From Mangrovibacterium lignilyticum (GTDB lineage: Bacteria > Bacteroidota > Bacteroidia > Bacteroidales > Prolixibacteraceae), in assembly GCF_010882175.1 (NCBI RefSeq), contig NZ_WKLH01000002.1, positions 372,001 through 436,000 on the forward strand: a stretch of DNA of 64,000 bases, written 5' to 3'. This document shows, piece by piece, positions 10,038 through 18,485 of this stretch. Within the stretch, counting starts at the first letter, position 1; every line of letters starts with the position of its first letter. The position numbers were made by a program, and so were the translations under genes. The notes below the pieces were generated by a model. It saw only the letters and a list, made by a program, of their open reading frames with translations, was not told the origin of the DNA and searched no databases.

Positions 10038-10061
10038 CTCACCAAGGTCGTCGTCGTCAAT

Positions 10062-11026
10062 CTATAACTTTGGACTATTAACAACATTTTGAGGTTTATT
10101 GCTTAAATAAGCCTCAAAATTAGCTGCAAGAATTTCCATTAATCGTGTTCGAGCTTCTCTTGTTGCCCATGCTATGTGTGGTGTAATGTAACAGTTTTGC
10201 GCTTTTATCAATGGATTTGCTTTTGACGGTGGCTCGGTTGAAAGGACATCGAGCCCTGCCCCCGCCAGGTGTCCGTTATTTAAGGAATTGGCTAAGTCTT
10301 CTTCCTGAATTAATGGACCACGACCAGTATTGATTAAGACTGCTCCTTTTTTCATCAGGCCAAATTTATCTTTATTCATAAATTCTTTGTTATCCCCTGT
10401 TAACGGGCAGTTCAAACTCACAAAATCGGACTGTTGAAGTAATTCGTCCAATTCGACCTGCATCATGCCCTCCGGAATTTCCTTTTTCACCGACCGATTT
10501 TGAAAAATCACTCTCATTCCAAAAGCCTGAGCAATTTCAGCAACCCGCTGCCCTATTTTACCAAATCCAATAATCCCTAAAACTTTACCGGATAACTCTA
10601 CCTGAGGACTTAATGTAAACGAAAAATCGTCACTGTCTGACCAAGCATCCTTTTTTACTTCCGTAGCATGCAAAGCTACTTGGTTCGCGATATTTAAGAT
10701 GAATGAAAAAACCAATTGCGCGACGGAGTCAGTGCTATAGGCCGGAATATTGGTTACAGTAATCCCTGCGTTATCTGCTGCATCGAGGTCCACCACATTG
10801 TACCCCGTAGCCGAAACTCCGATGTATTTAGTTTTGATGCCCCCTCAAGTAACTCCTTTGTCAGAGTTACTTTATTGGTAACAATAGCTGTTGCATCCTG
10901 AATGCGTTTATGAACATCCTCCGGTGCCGTACGCTCATGCAATTCCAAATCGCCTAGTTTACTCAACAGATCCCAGGAGAGATCTCCCGGATTTAAGGCA
11001 TACCCATCTAAAACTACAATTTTCAT
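10062..11026 (-). pseudogene. D-2-hydroxyacid dehydrogenase, broken by a one-base frameshift
   Basis: Two frames together encode a full NAD-dependent D-2-hydroxyacid dehydrogenase, close to glycerate/hydroxypyruvate reductases. The N-terminal part (11026 to about 10830) runs through VLDGYALNPGDLSW and ends at EGASKL. The C-terminal part (about 10830 to 10062) continues KYIGVSATGYNVVDL and has the Rossmann motif GIIGFGKIGQRV, the catalytic-region NTGRGPLIQEEDL and the catalytic-His segment TPHIAWATREAR. Inserting one base in the T run at 10827-10830 (CTAAATAC read for expected CTAAAATAC on the minus strand) joins them in frame. It is either a real pseudogene or a homopolymer sequencing error. 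Every other motif is intact, so the break is recent or artefactual. Confidence 0.85.
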
Positions 11027-11101
11027 TTCCGAAATATTACATTAAACGAATGGTGGTACTTTCAACTAGAATTAACGTTGGTCTTTCCATTTCTGTTCTA
11101 T

Positions 11102-11134
11102 AAAAAAAATACTCCCGGGAAATCCCGGGAGTAT
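11102..11134 (-). terminator. Rho-independent terminator of the kelch gene
   Basis: A 12-bp perfect stem (11109-11120 with 11123-11134) contains CCCGGG and is followed on the minus strand by eight T (plus-strand A at 11102-11109). It lies 42 bp past the kelch stop codon. A T tract on the other side could also let it end plus-strand transcripts. Confidence 0.88.
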
Positions 11135-11175
11135 TCTATATCTTTTTTCTTCAAGCGATCACGTTCAATCTGCAA

Positions 11176-12225
11176 TTAATCGTATTCGTCGTATTCTGCG
11201 TTAGCATCAAAACGCCAGATATCATCGAAATAATAACTACTGTTTTGACCGGTTGTCAAGAAACCTTTATCGTTAATTGTGAAGGCAACGGCATTATAAC
11301 GTGCAGATCCTTCAAACGAAGTCTTCTCAACCCATAGGTCTGTGCTAGGATTGTATTCCCATACAGTGCTTCCTGACGTATTTTTTCCACCTGTCGCTAC
11401 ATAACCTTTTCCACCTGAGGTGAACGCTACTGCATTGTTTCTTACAATATCATAGTCATCATCAAAGTCATCGTCTGTCGCATCAGAAATAGAACGCAGC
11501 TTTGTCCATGTATTCGCAGAAGCGTTGTATTTGTAGAAATCGTCATTGTAGGTATTATCAACACCGGTACAAACATACGCTTCGCCATCGATTACAAATG
11601 CAACACCGTCAGATGATTTATTACCACCGTAACTGTTCACTTGCGTCCAAGCCATCGTTGATGGATCATAAGCGTAGAAATCTTTGTATGAGTTACCACC
11701 GTCACGTCCCATTCCAACGTAGCCAATACCATCAATAGTAAATGAAACGGCACCAATACGACCTGCTCCAGGGAAATCAGCAATCTGCTCCCAAGTATCA
11801 GAACTTGTGTCGTATTTGTAAAAATCGTTGCTGTAAACGCTTGCATTTGTGGTAGTCGTATAAAACCCGGTACCAACATACAAATCGCCACCTGCCTCAA
11901 AAGCAACAGCTGAGTTACGGGCTTCTCCCGGGAAATCAGCAATTTGTGTCCATTGGTTTGCAGTGGCATCATATTTCCAGAAATCATTCAACCTATCTTT
12001 ATCCTGGTCAAACCCTAATCCGATGTAGCCAACATTATCAACTGTTGTTCCCGCTGCATCGGTTCTTTTATAACCTTCAAATTGAGACAACTCAACCCAG
12101 TTTCCTACCAAGTCTTCATCATCATCTCCACTACAAGAGACTAATGGTGCTATAATAGCCAGTACCAATCCAATCTTTAAGGCACGGATGGACCATTTAT
12201 GTACAAAGAAATTTTTTCGAATCAT
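11176..12225 (-). CDS. Kelch-repeat beta-propeller lipoprotein
   Basis: The product has 349 residues. A signal peptide (residues about 10-31) ends in the lipobox LVSC, followed by SGDDDED, an acidic stretch after the cysteine like the surface-export signal described for Bacteroidota lipoproteins. The rest is about six kelch-type repeats of about 48 residues. Each repeat has a glycine-rich strand (NVGYIGLGF, DLYVGTGF, GIGYVGMGR, EAYVCTGV, KGYVATGG, KGFLTTGQ) followed by DFYKYD-like and W-containing strands (NQWTQIADF). This predicts a six-bladed propeller exposed at the cell surface. It lies divergently from a DUF4270 lipoprotein and a barrel protein. Substrate or partner is unknown. Confidence 0.88.
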   Translation of the reverse strand: MIRKNFFVHKWSIRALKIGLVLAIIAPLVSCSGDDDEDLVGNWVELSQFEGYKRTDAAGTTVDNVGYIGLGFDQDKDRLNDFWKYDATANQWTQIADFPGEARNSAVAFEAGGDLYVGTGFYTTTTNASVYSNDFYKYDTSSDTWEQIADFPGAGRIGAVSFTIDGIGYVGMGRDGGNSYKDFYAYDPSTMAWTQVNSYGGNKSSDGVAFVIDGEAYVCTGVDNTYNDDFYKYNASANTWTKLRSISDATDDDFDDDYDIVRNNAVAFTSGGKGYVATGGKNTSGSTVWEYNPSTDLWVEKTSFEGSARYNAVAFTINDKGFLTTGQNSSYYFDDIWRFDANAEYDEYD

Positions 12226-12567
12226 TTGCTAAAAATTATTCAGTTTGGCCGCAAACATAAGTGGTTAACGATATCTAAAAAAAAATGATAGACGAACAGA
12301 CTATATTTTTATAGGTAATTCGAATATGTCTATATAATTACCCCGTTTATAGATAAATTTTAAAATTTCGTTAAAATAATTTGGTAATTTTAACAAAACT
12401 TAAGTGATCAACAGTATTATTTGCCGTTTCGTCGATACATTTAAAAACTTCATAGATACTTAGGCTATTTTAGTCTATATTTCTTTTGAGACTTCCAGTA
12501 ATATGATTGCTTTGCAGCCTAAGGTATCTTTTCTTAATATTGTATACAAAAATCATTCAAACTTTAT
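12226..12567. promoter_or_regulatory. Divergent intergenic region, kelch / DUF4270
   Basis: These 342 AT-rich bases separate the kelch gene (minus) from the DUF4270 gene (plus) and must hold both promoters. The heptamer GGTAATT occurs at 12314-12320, inverted at 12336-12342 (15-bp spacer), and again at 12383-12389. I cannot place promoter elements with confidence. Confidence 0.35.
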
Positions 12568-13902
12568 ATGAATAAAAATTGGCTTTTGGTGTTCATTATT
12601 GGCCTTATGGCGTCGTGTAACACCGATGTTGGTAATTTTGAAATTGGGCAGGATTTAGTTGAATCAGGATCGAAGATTGTGATGATCGATAGTTTTGCTG
12701 TTAATTTATCAACTGTACTAGTAGATTCTCTTGCAACGTCAGATCCAACATCGGCCTTAGTCGGGAAATATTCAAATCCGAAGATAGGAACCACGGAATT
12801 AAGACATTACTTCAATGTTGATTTGGCCAGTGATTACGCTTCAATTACTGAATTTGAAGATGTATTTGACTCCATTACGGTCAAATTCAACTATTCGGGC
12901 TTTAGCATTGGTGACACAATTACCCCCGTTACCTTTTCGCTTCACAGGCTAACTGATGAGTTAGACTTGTTGACAGATGCAAATAATCTGGATTATCTTT
13001 ATAATACCAGTTCTTTTAGTTATGATGAAACTCCACTTGGAAGCTACACCATTGTTCCTAGTCCATCAAACGATAGTATTGAATTCAAACTGGATCCGGC
13101 TTTAGGTGAAGAAATTATCAATTGGCTTTGGAATACTGAATCAATCAATCTTAATAATGACAATTTCCTGACTTTGCTGAAAGGATTTGTCATGACGGTT
13201 TCCTCGGATGATGATGTAATTCTCGGCTTTGACAATTCCAATGAGGATGATATCCAGTTGAAACTGTATACCCATGTTGTTGATCTAACGATTACTGAAA
13301 ACACATACGAATTCAATAAGACAACAGAAGGAACCAGTTTCAATCAATCAATCGCCGACAGGAGCAACACTCCCTTTTCAGGCCTAAAGGTGCAATCAGA
13401 AGCTTTACCGTCAGACTCCACTGGAAACATAAGCTATATTCAGGGAACAACCGGGGTATTAAGCCGACTCGATTTTCCTAGCATAGAGAAAATTTTTACT
13501 CTTGAAGATCGGGTTCTGATTAAAGCTGAAATTAAATTACCTGCCGCAAGTGAGAATAATTACAGTGATCTTCCTTCTTCGCTGAATTTTTACGCGACCA
13601 ATCGATTTAACGATTTTAGCACAAGCAATGTTTTATCGGTTACTTCATCGTCAGGAACCACTGTAAGTGTCTCTGCAACTCTCGTATCGAATTATTTGAC
13701 AAACGAATATTACTATGTTGCAGATATTACGGATTATTTGCAAAGCGAATTGTCCGATGATACTTATGATACTAACCATGGTCTTTTTGTAGGCTTCACA
13801 TCGACGAATATCTACAACCAGGCACAGCTCCTGATTTTAAATGCAGGAAGCGCTAAGAATCAAAAACCAACGTTGAATCTCTATTTTCTAGAATATGAAT
13901 AA
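12568..13902 (+). CDS. DUF4270 family lipoprotein
   Basis: The product has 444 residues. A short signal peptide ends in the lipobox LMASC near residue 16. The mature start NTDVGNFEIGQDLVES and the following VDSLATSDPTSALVGKYSNPKIGTTE are characteristic of DUF4270, a large Bacteroidota family of outer-membrane-associated lipoproteins of unknown function. The remainder is beta-rich and ends with QKPTLNLYFLEYE. The stop codon overlaps the start of the next gene by 8 bp, so the two are translationally coupled. A connection with a surface transport or adhesion process is inferred from its neighbours (kelch lipoprotein, FadL-like barrel). Confidence 0.9.
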   Translation: MNKNWLLVFIIGLMASCNTDVGNFEIGQDLVESGSKIVMIDSFAVNLSTVLVDSLATSDPTSALVGKYSNPKIGTTELRHYFNVDLASDYASITEFEDVFDSITVKFNYSGFSIGDTITPVTFSLHRLTDELDLLTDANNLDYLYNTSSFSYDETPLGSYTIVPSPSNDSIEFKLDPALGEEIINWLWNTESINLNNDNFLTLLKGFVMTVSSDDDVILGFDNSNEDDIQLKLYTHVVDLTITENTYEFNKTTEGTSFNQSIADRSNTPFSGLKVQSEALPSDSTGNISYIQGTTGVLSRLDFPSIEKIFTLEDRVLIKAEIKLPAASENNYSDLPSSLNFYATNRFNDFSTSNVLSVTSSSGTTVSVSATLVSNYLTNEYYYVADITDYLQSELSDDTYDTNHGLFVGFTSTNIYNQAQLLILNAGSAKNQKPTLNLYFLEYE

Positions 13903-15157
13903 GCATTTCATCCCTGTTCACATATTAGCCACATTGCTTGGACTTGTATTGATGTACCCTTCTACGGGGATGGCTCAAAATAACACGCGCTCACCCTACT
14001 CTATGTACGGATTAGGAGAACTTCGGTCTCAGTTAAACCCGGTAAACACAGGAATGGGTGGAGCTGGATTTGGATTGAGTTCAAAAACCTTCATTAACAC
14101 TTTAAACCCGGCTTCATATCAAGGCATCGACAGTTTAAGCTTTGTTTTTGATACGGGAATCGAAGGAAAGTATACAACCTTTAAATCGCAAGGTAAATCA
14201 GCCAGCTTACAAGATGCCAATTTTAGCTATTTGGCGCTCGGATGGCGAATCAACTCATTTATTGCTGCTGGATTTGGGCTGAATCCTTTTAGTTCTGCCG
14301 GATATGAAATCAACACTACGGCTGAGGTTGAAGGTACTCAATCTGAGTATCCGTTGAACATTATCGGGTCAGGAGATATCAGCCGGGCCTACGGAGCCAT
14401 ATCAATTGCTCCGATTCCAAATCTGTCGATTGGTATTAAAACCTCTTTCCTTTTTGGATCGCTAAAACAAACACAGTATCATAATTTGTCGGTGATCGGA
14501 AGTACATCAGTTTACAACGAAACCACGGATTATTTTCACAATTTCTATTTTGAATTTGGAGCGCAATACGCGTTAAAGATCCAAAAATACAGTGTGACTA
14601 TCGGTGCGATTTACAACCCGGGGCAAGCATTGGTTACCAAACGCGACCAGACATCTTATAACTCGTCTGGTGTTGTATTCGACTCTAGCTCGGACAGCCA
14701 AAAAGATTTTAAGATTCCAGAAGAAATCGGGGTCGGTTTCGTGGTTGATAACAATAAAAATCTACTCTACGCGCTTGATGCAGGTATGCAAAAATGGTCG
14801 GACTACAGCTATGATTTGAGCGGAGTTAAATTGAAAAACAATCCATACATCAGAACAGGTTTGCAATTTACACCAAGCACAAACTTCCTGGCCAGTTTTT
14901 TTAGCAAAGTCAATTACCGACTTGGCTTCAATTACTCTAAATCATACCTCGATTTGAGAGGCATTCAACTGGAAGAAGTGGCCGGTTCGTTTGGATTGGG
15001 ATTGCCCATCCGCAATGGCAAGTCAAAAATCGATGTAAGTTTTGAAGCTGGCACCAAAGGAACAACTTCAAAACGCCTGATTCAGGAAAACTTTGTTCGC
15101 CTGCGTGTTGGATTCTCCATGCATGATTTATGGTTCCAACAACGAAAATTCAACTAA
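13895..15157 (+). CDS. FadL/OMPP1-like outer-membrane barrel protein
   Basis: The product has 420 residues. A signal peptide (residues 1-27, ending GMAQ) precedes NNTRSPYSMYGLGEL and NTGMGGAGFGLSSKTFINTLNPASY, the opening seen in Bacteroidota FadL-like or PorV-like proteins of the outer-membrane transport superfamily. About fourteen amphipathic strands follow, and the chain ends FSMHDLWFQQRKFN. The ATG at 13895 overlaps the DUF4270 stop codon by 8 bp, so the pair forms an operon and the proteins probably act together at the outer membrane. Cargo is unknown. It converges on the response regulator gene with only 3 bp between stops. Confidence 0.8.
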   Translation: MNKHFIPVHILATLLGLVLMYPSTGMAQNNTRSPYSMYGLGELRSQLNPVNTGMGGAGFGLSSKTFINTLNPASYQGIDSLSFVFDTGIEGKYTTFKSQGKSASLQDANFSYLALGWRINSFIAAGFGLNPFSSAGYEINTTAEVEGTQSEYPLNIIGSGDISRAYGAISIAPIPNLSIGIKTSFLFGSLKQTQYHNLSVIGSTSVYNETTDYFHNFYFEFGAQYALKIQKYSVTIGAIYNPGQALVTKRDQTSYNSSGVVFDSSSDSQKDFKIPEEIGVGFVVDNNKNLLYALDAGMQKWSDYSYDLSGVKLKNNPYIRTGLQFTPSTNFLASFFSKVNYRLGFNYSKSYLDLRGIQLEEVAGSFGLGLPIRNGKSKIDVSFEAGTKGTTSKRLIQENFVRLRVGFSMHDLWFQQRKFN

Positions 15158-15160
15158 AAA

Positions 15161-15889
15161 CTACAAGGTAAACCGATTGATAACTGAACTTTGGAAATCA
15201 CTCTTATAATTGTCTCCAACAGGTATCCATCGGTCATGAATAATAATCCTGTTTTTAGTTACTGATTTGATCTTATTCGTATTAATAATAAACGATTTAT
15301 GAACTCTTAGAAAATGGCTTGACGGTAAACTGTCGGCCATTTTTTTTAGGGAATTAAGGGTGATAATCGGTTTGTCTTCGTTTTGAATAAAGATTTTCAC
15401 ATAATCTTTCAGGCCTTCAATAAATAAGATCTGGTTCAATTGAATTTTCACAGACTTATAGTCCGATTTAACCATGATGAAATCTTGCTCTGAGTCCGAA
15501 TTTTCGCTGATTTCTTCGCGTTTAACTTTCCGGTTCGAGGCGTATAACTGATAAGCTTTATTGGCAGCTCTCAGGAAGCGTTTAAATGGTATTGGTTTGA
15601 GCAAATAGTCAACCGCATTCAGTTCAAAAGCTTCCAAGGCATATTCCGAAAACGCCGTTGTAAAGATAAACATGGGCTTGGCATCTAAACTGCTAATAAA
15701 CTCGACGCCGGAAACATTCGGCAAATGAATGTCTAAAAAGATCAAATCGATGCTCGTCTTCTGCAGAATTTCTAAAGCTTCGAAGACCGAACTACATTTC
15801 TTCTCCAATTTCAAAAACGGAATATGTGAAATATAATCCTCAAGGATTTGTTGTGCTAACGGTTCATCATCAATTATGATACACTTCAT
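15161..15889 (-). CDS. LytTR-family response regulator
   Basis: The product has 242 residues. The N-terminal receiver domain (1-120) shows the acidic pair IIDDEP, the phosphoacceptor Asp in LIFLDIHLPN, the Thr in FTTAFSEYA and the Lys in LLKPIPFKR. The C-terminal LytTR DNA-binding domain (about 140-240) includes ILFIEGLKDYVKI and FLRVHKSFIINTNKI. It binds DNA when phosphorylated by the kinase encoded directly upstream, whose frame overlaps its start by 20 bp. Targets are unknown. The adjacent convergent barrel gene and lipoproteins are possible but unproven targets. Confidence 0.95.
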   Translation of the reverse strand: MKCIIIDDEPLAQQILEDYISHIPFLKLEKKCSSVFEALEILQKTSIDLIFLDIHLPNVSGVEFISSLDAKPMFIFTTAFSEYALEAFELNAVDYLLKPIPFKRFLRAANKAYQLYASNRKVKREEISENSDSEQDFIMVKSDYKSVKIQLNQILFIEGLKDYVKIFIQNEDKPIITLNSLKKMADSLPSSHFLRVHKSFIINTNKIKSVTKNRIIIHDRWIPVGDNYKSDFQSSVINRFTL

Positions 15890-16970
15890 GGTTCGTATTC
15901 TCTAGTTTTAGTTTCAATTCAACGATATATAATGAATTCTTTTCAATAATGTTCATTTTGTGGCGTCCTGGATAAAGTAAATCCAAACGCTTCTGAATAT
16001 TATCCAGTCCGATGCCTGTTTCGTCACCTCCGAGCCGGTTCTTTTTCTTTTGATTGGGAATCACCGGGTTGGAAACTAAAAAGCTAAGCTCATCGTTCCC
16101 TATGCCAATATGCACTTTAATGGTATTTCTTTTTGAATAATCAATTCCATGTTTAAAAGCATTCTCAACCAATACAGTAAACAATAGCGGTTCGATTAAA
16201 ATATCTTTTGGCTTCCCACTTACCTGGTAGTCTATTTTAACCATCTCTGCTAACCGCAGTTTTTGTAAGTCGATAAAGTTAGCGATATGAGTCAATTCTT
16301 TTTTCAGTAAGACCTTGGGCGCACTCGCATCGTAAATAATGTAGCGCATAACAACCGACAGCATCATAATTACGTCCGGTGTTTTATCCGATTTTCTCCG
16401 GGCTAAGGCATAAATGCCGTTCAGTGTATTAAAAAAGAAATGCGGGTTGATCTGTGCTTTCAAATAAGAAAGCTCGGCTAACAACTTTTTATTTTCAATT
16501 TCTTTCAGCTGAGTTTCATTTTTAAACCACTCCTTCGTAACCCGGATGCTTGTGCTAATTGCCAATGAAACAACACACAGCAATATCATCCCAAAGTTGA
16601 CAAAAAATGGGTTGCTGGATGAATTTATCCATCCATTCCCTCCTGAATATTTAATTACAGGAGGAGGTATATTAAACAGGTCCTTAAACGACAGTTCGAT
16701 AAAATGATTCACACAAAATACGATTGTCAGGGCTCCAACAACAGAGATTGCATATTGCTTTAATTTGCGTTTGGAAAGGTATCGTGGAATCAGCAAATTG
16801 TAATTTAAGTAAAAGATACCCGCCAAAAAAATCAACCCTTTAACCAGTCTAAATTGATTATCAGCCGGACTAAATTGCAAGAGTATAAAATGGAAAACAA
16901 GCGTAATAACACACCACAGTAAAAAATGCCATACGATCTTCAGTATTGTATTTTCATTACGTTTAACCAT
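15870..16970 (-). CDS. Sensor histidine kinase, PF06580/LytS type
   Basis: The product has 366 residues. Four transmembrane helices occupy about residues 12-145, with no large periplasmic domain. A short coiled coil follows (KNETQLKEIENKKLLAEL), then the His_kinase domain with the phosphoacceptor His in NPHFFFNTLNGIYAL, and a HATPase domain with ENAFKHG (N box) and GIGLDNIQKRLDLLYP. This architecture pairs with LytTR regulators throughout Bacteroidota. The stop lies inside the regulator gene (20-bp overlap), so the two form an operon. The signal sensed is unknown. Confidence 0.95.
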   Translation of the reverse strand: MVKRNENTILKIVWHFLLWCVITLVFHFILLQFSPADNQFRLVKGLIFLAGIFYLNYNLLIPRYLSKRKLKQYAISVVGALTIVFCVNHFIELSFKDLFNIPPPVIKYSGGNGWINSSSNPFFVNFGMILLCVVSLAISTSIRVTKEWFKNETQLKEIENKKLLAELSYLKAQINPHFFFNTLNGIYALARRKSDKTPDVIMMLSVVMRYIIYDASAPKVLLKKELTHIANFIDLQKLRLAEMVKIDYQVSGKPKDILIEPLLFTVLVENAFKHGIDYSKRNTIKVHIGIGNDELSFLVSNPVIPNQKKKNRLGGDETGIGLDNIQKRLDLLYPGRHKMNIIEKNSLYIVELKLKLENTNHEVYHN

Positions 16971-17168
16971 CCTAGTATTCCTGACAAGGCTCTTAAATTA
17001 GATAATTGGAGCTATTTTTTCTGTAAACCACAAATTTGTCATTAATTAATCATTTATCAAACTGTATTTGTTAAGTAGAACGATCGATAAAGTGAACTTC
17101 ATTCGAAACTTTATTCAATAATCCACTTTCATTCGATACTCCCCTACCAAAAACAGCAAAAAAACCAC

Positions 17169-17198
17169 AAAAAAAGCAGAGTAACGATGCTACTCTGC
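17169..17198 (-). terminator. Rho-independent terminator of sucAB
   Basis: GCAGAGTA (17176-17183) pairs with TACTCTGC (17191-17198). On the minus strand a run of seven T follows (plus-strand A at 17169-17175). It lies 28 bp past the sucB stop codon. Confidence 0.9.
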
Positions 17199-17225
17199 CA
17201 ATATCCAACAATATTTTTCTGTCCA

Positions 17226-18470
17226 CTAAATTTGAAGTAATAACTCTTCGGGAGCTTTACCATCAGTTAAAAGCAGTTGCGGATTTTCCAATAAATTCTT
17301 CAGTTTTACCAGAAAACCAACTGAGTCTTTCCCATCAATGATCCGGTGATCGTATGACAGTGCAACATACATCATCGGGCGAATTACCACCTGTCCATCG
17401 ACTGCCACCGGTCGATCAACAATGTTATGCATACCCAAAATCGCCGACTGTGGAGGATTGATAATCGGTGTTGAAAGCAACGAACCGAATGTTCCACCAT
17501 TTGTAATGGTAAATGTCCCACCTGTCAGTTCTTCCACTGATATTTTCTTCGTTCTGGCTTTTTCAGCCAGTTCCTTAATCTCCAATTCAATTGCCGGAAT
17601 ACTTTTACTTTCAGCATTACGAACAATCGGAACCATTAAGCCTTTTGGAGTCGATACAGCAATACCAACATCAACAAAAGCCGGAGTCAAAATCTCTTCG
17701 CCATCAATCATTGAATTCACTGCCGGGTGAAATTGAGCGGCCGTAGCAACAGCTTTTGTAAAGAATGACATAAAGCCGAGCTTGAATCCGTGTTTCTCAA
17801 CAAATTTCGGTTGGTATTTCTTACGGAGATCCATAATTGGACTCATATCAACCTCATTAAAAGTTGTCAGCATCGCTGTTTCGTTTTTCACCGAAACCAA
17901 GCGTTGACTTAACTTGCGACGAAGCATGGACATTTTCTCGCGTTTTTCCTCTCTCGAGAAAAGTGCTTTCGCATTGTTTACAACAGCTTGCTCTACCGGA
18001 TGACTAACAACAGCTTCAACTTCTTTCTTACCGATGCGTTGCAAGCCATTAATGATATCATCCACCGAGAAATGGTGTTCTTCCATCATTTCTCGGGCTA
18101 CAGCCGTCGTTTTAATTTTGGGATGATCCTTTTCTGCAACAGGAGCTTTTTCGGCTGTGATGGTCTCTTTAGCTACCGGTTCTTCTTCTTTCTTTTCCTC
18201 TTTCGGCGAAGCCTGACCAGGCGCTTCTCCGGCCGCATCTGTATCAATTGTACAGGCGAGCTCTCCAACCGCAACAGTGTCGCCTTCTTCTACTTTAAAA
18301 CTGATTTTTCCCGACTCTGTGGCAACTAGGGTTAGCGTCGCTTTGTCGGATTCAATTTCAGCTACTTCTTCATTTTTAGAAACGATACTTCCATCTTCTA
18401 CAAGCCATTTACCTAACTCTACCTCGGTTATGGATTCACCGGGTGTAGGTATTTTAATCTCAATGATCAT
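17226..18470 (-). CDS. sucB: 2-oxoglutarate dehydrogenase E2, dihydrolipoyl succinyltransferase
   Basis: The E2 core transfers the succinyl group from lipoyl-lysine to CoA in the oxoglutarate dehydrogenase complex of the TCA cycle. The product has 414 residues. The lipoyl domain (1-75) has the modified Lys in ESDKATLTL. An Ala/Pro/Glu/Lys-rich linker (about 80-115) leads to the peripheral-subunit-binding domain ([17 protein letters not shown]), a second linker and the catalytic domain with [16 protein letters not shown], whose His is catalytic. Length matches E. coli SucB (405). It lies 15 bp downstream of sucA, so the two are one operon. No lipoamide dehydrogenase gene lies nearby, so E3 must be encoded elsewhere. 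Confidence 0.97.
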   Translation of the reverse strand: MIIEIKIPTPGESITEVELGKWLVEDGSIVSKNEEVAEIESDKATLTLVATESGKISFKVEEGDTVAVGELACTIDTDAAGEAPGQASPKEEKKEEEPVAKETITAEKAPVAEKDHPKIKTTAVAREMMEEHHFSVDDIINGLQRIGKKEVEAVVSHPVEQAVVNNAKALFSREEKREKMSMLRRKLSQRLVSVKNETAMLTTFNEVDMSPIMDLRKKYQPKFVEKHGFKLGFMSFFTKAVATAAQFHPAVNSMIDGEEILTPAFVDVGIAVSTPKGLMVPIVRNAESKSIPAIELEIKELAEKARTKKISVEELTGGTFTITNGGTFGSLLSTPIINPPQSAILGMHNIVDRPVAVDGQVVIRPMMYVALSYDHRIIDGKDSVGFLVKLKNLLENPQLLLTDGKAPEELLLQI

Positions 18471-18485
18471 GATTTTTTATTTTTT

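Noticed and set aside
11637-11987. Minus-strand open frame of 116 codons inside the kelch gene
   Set aside because: It is an out-of-frame shadow of the kelch repeats.
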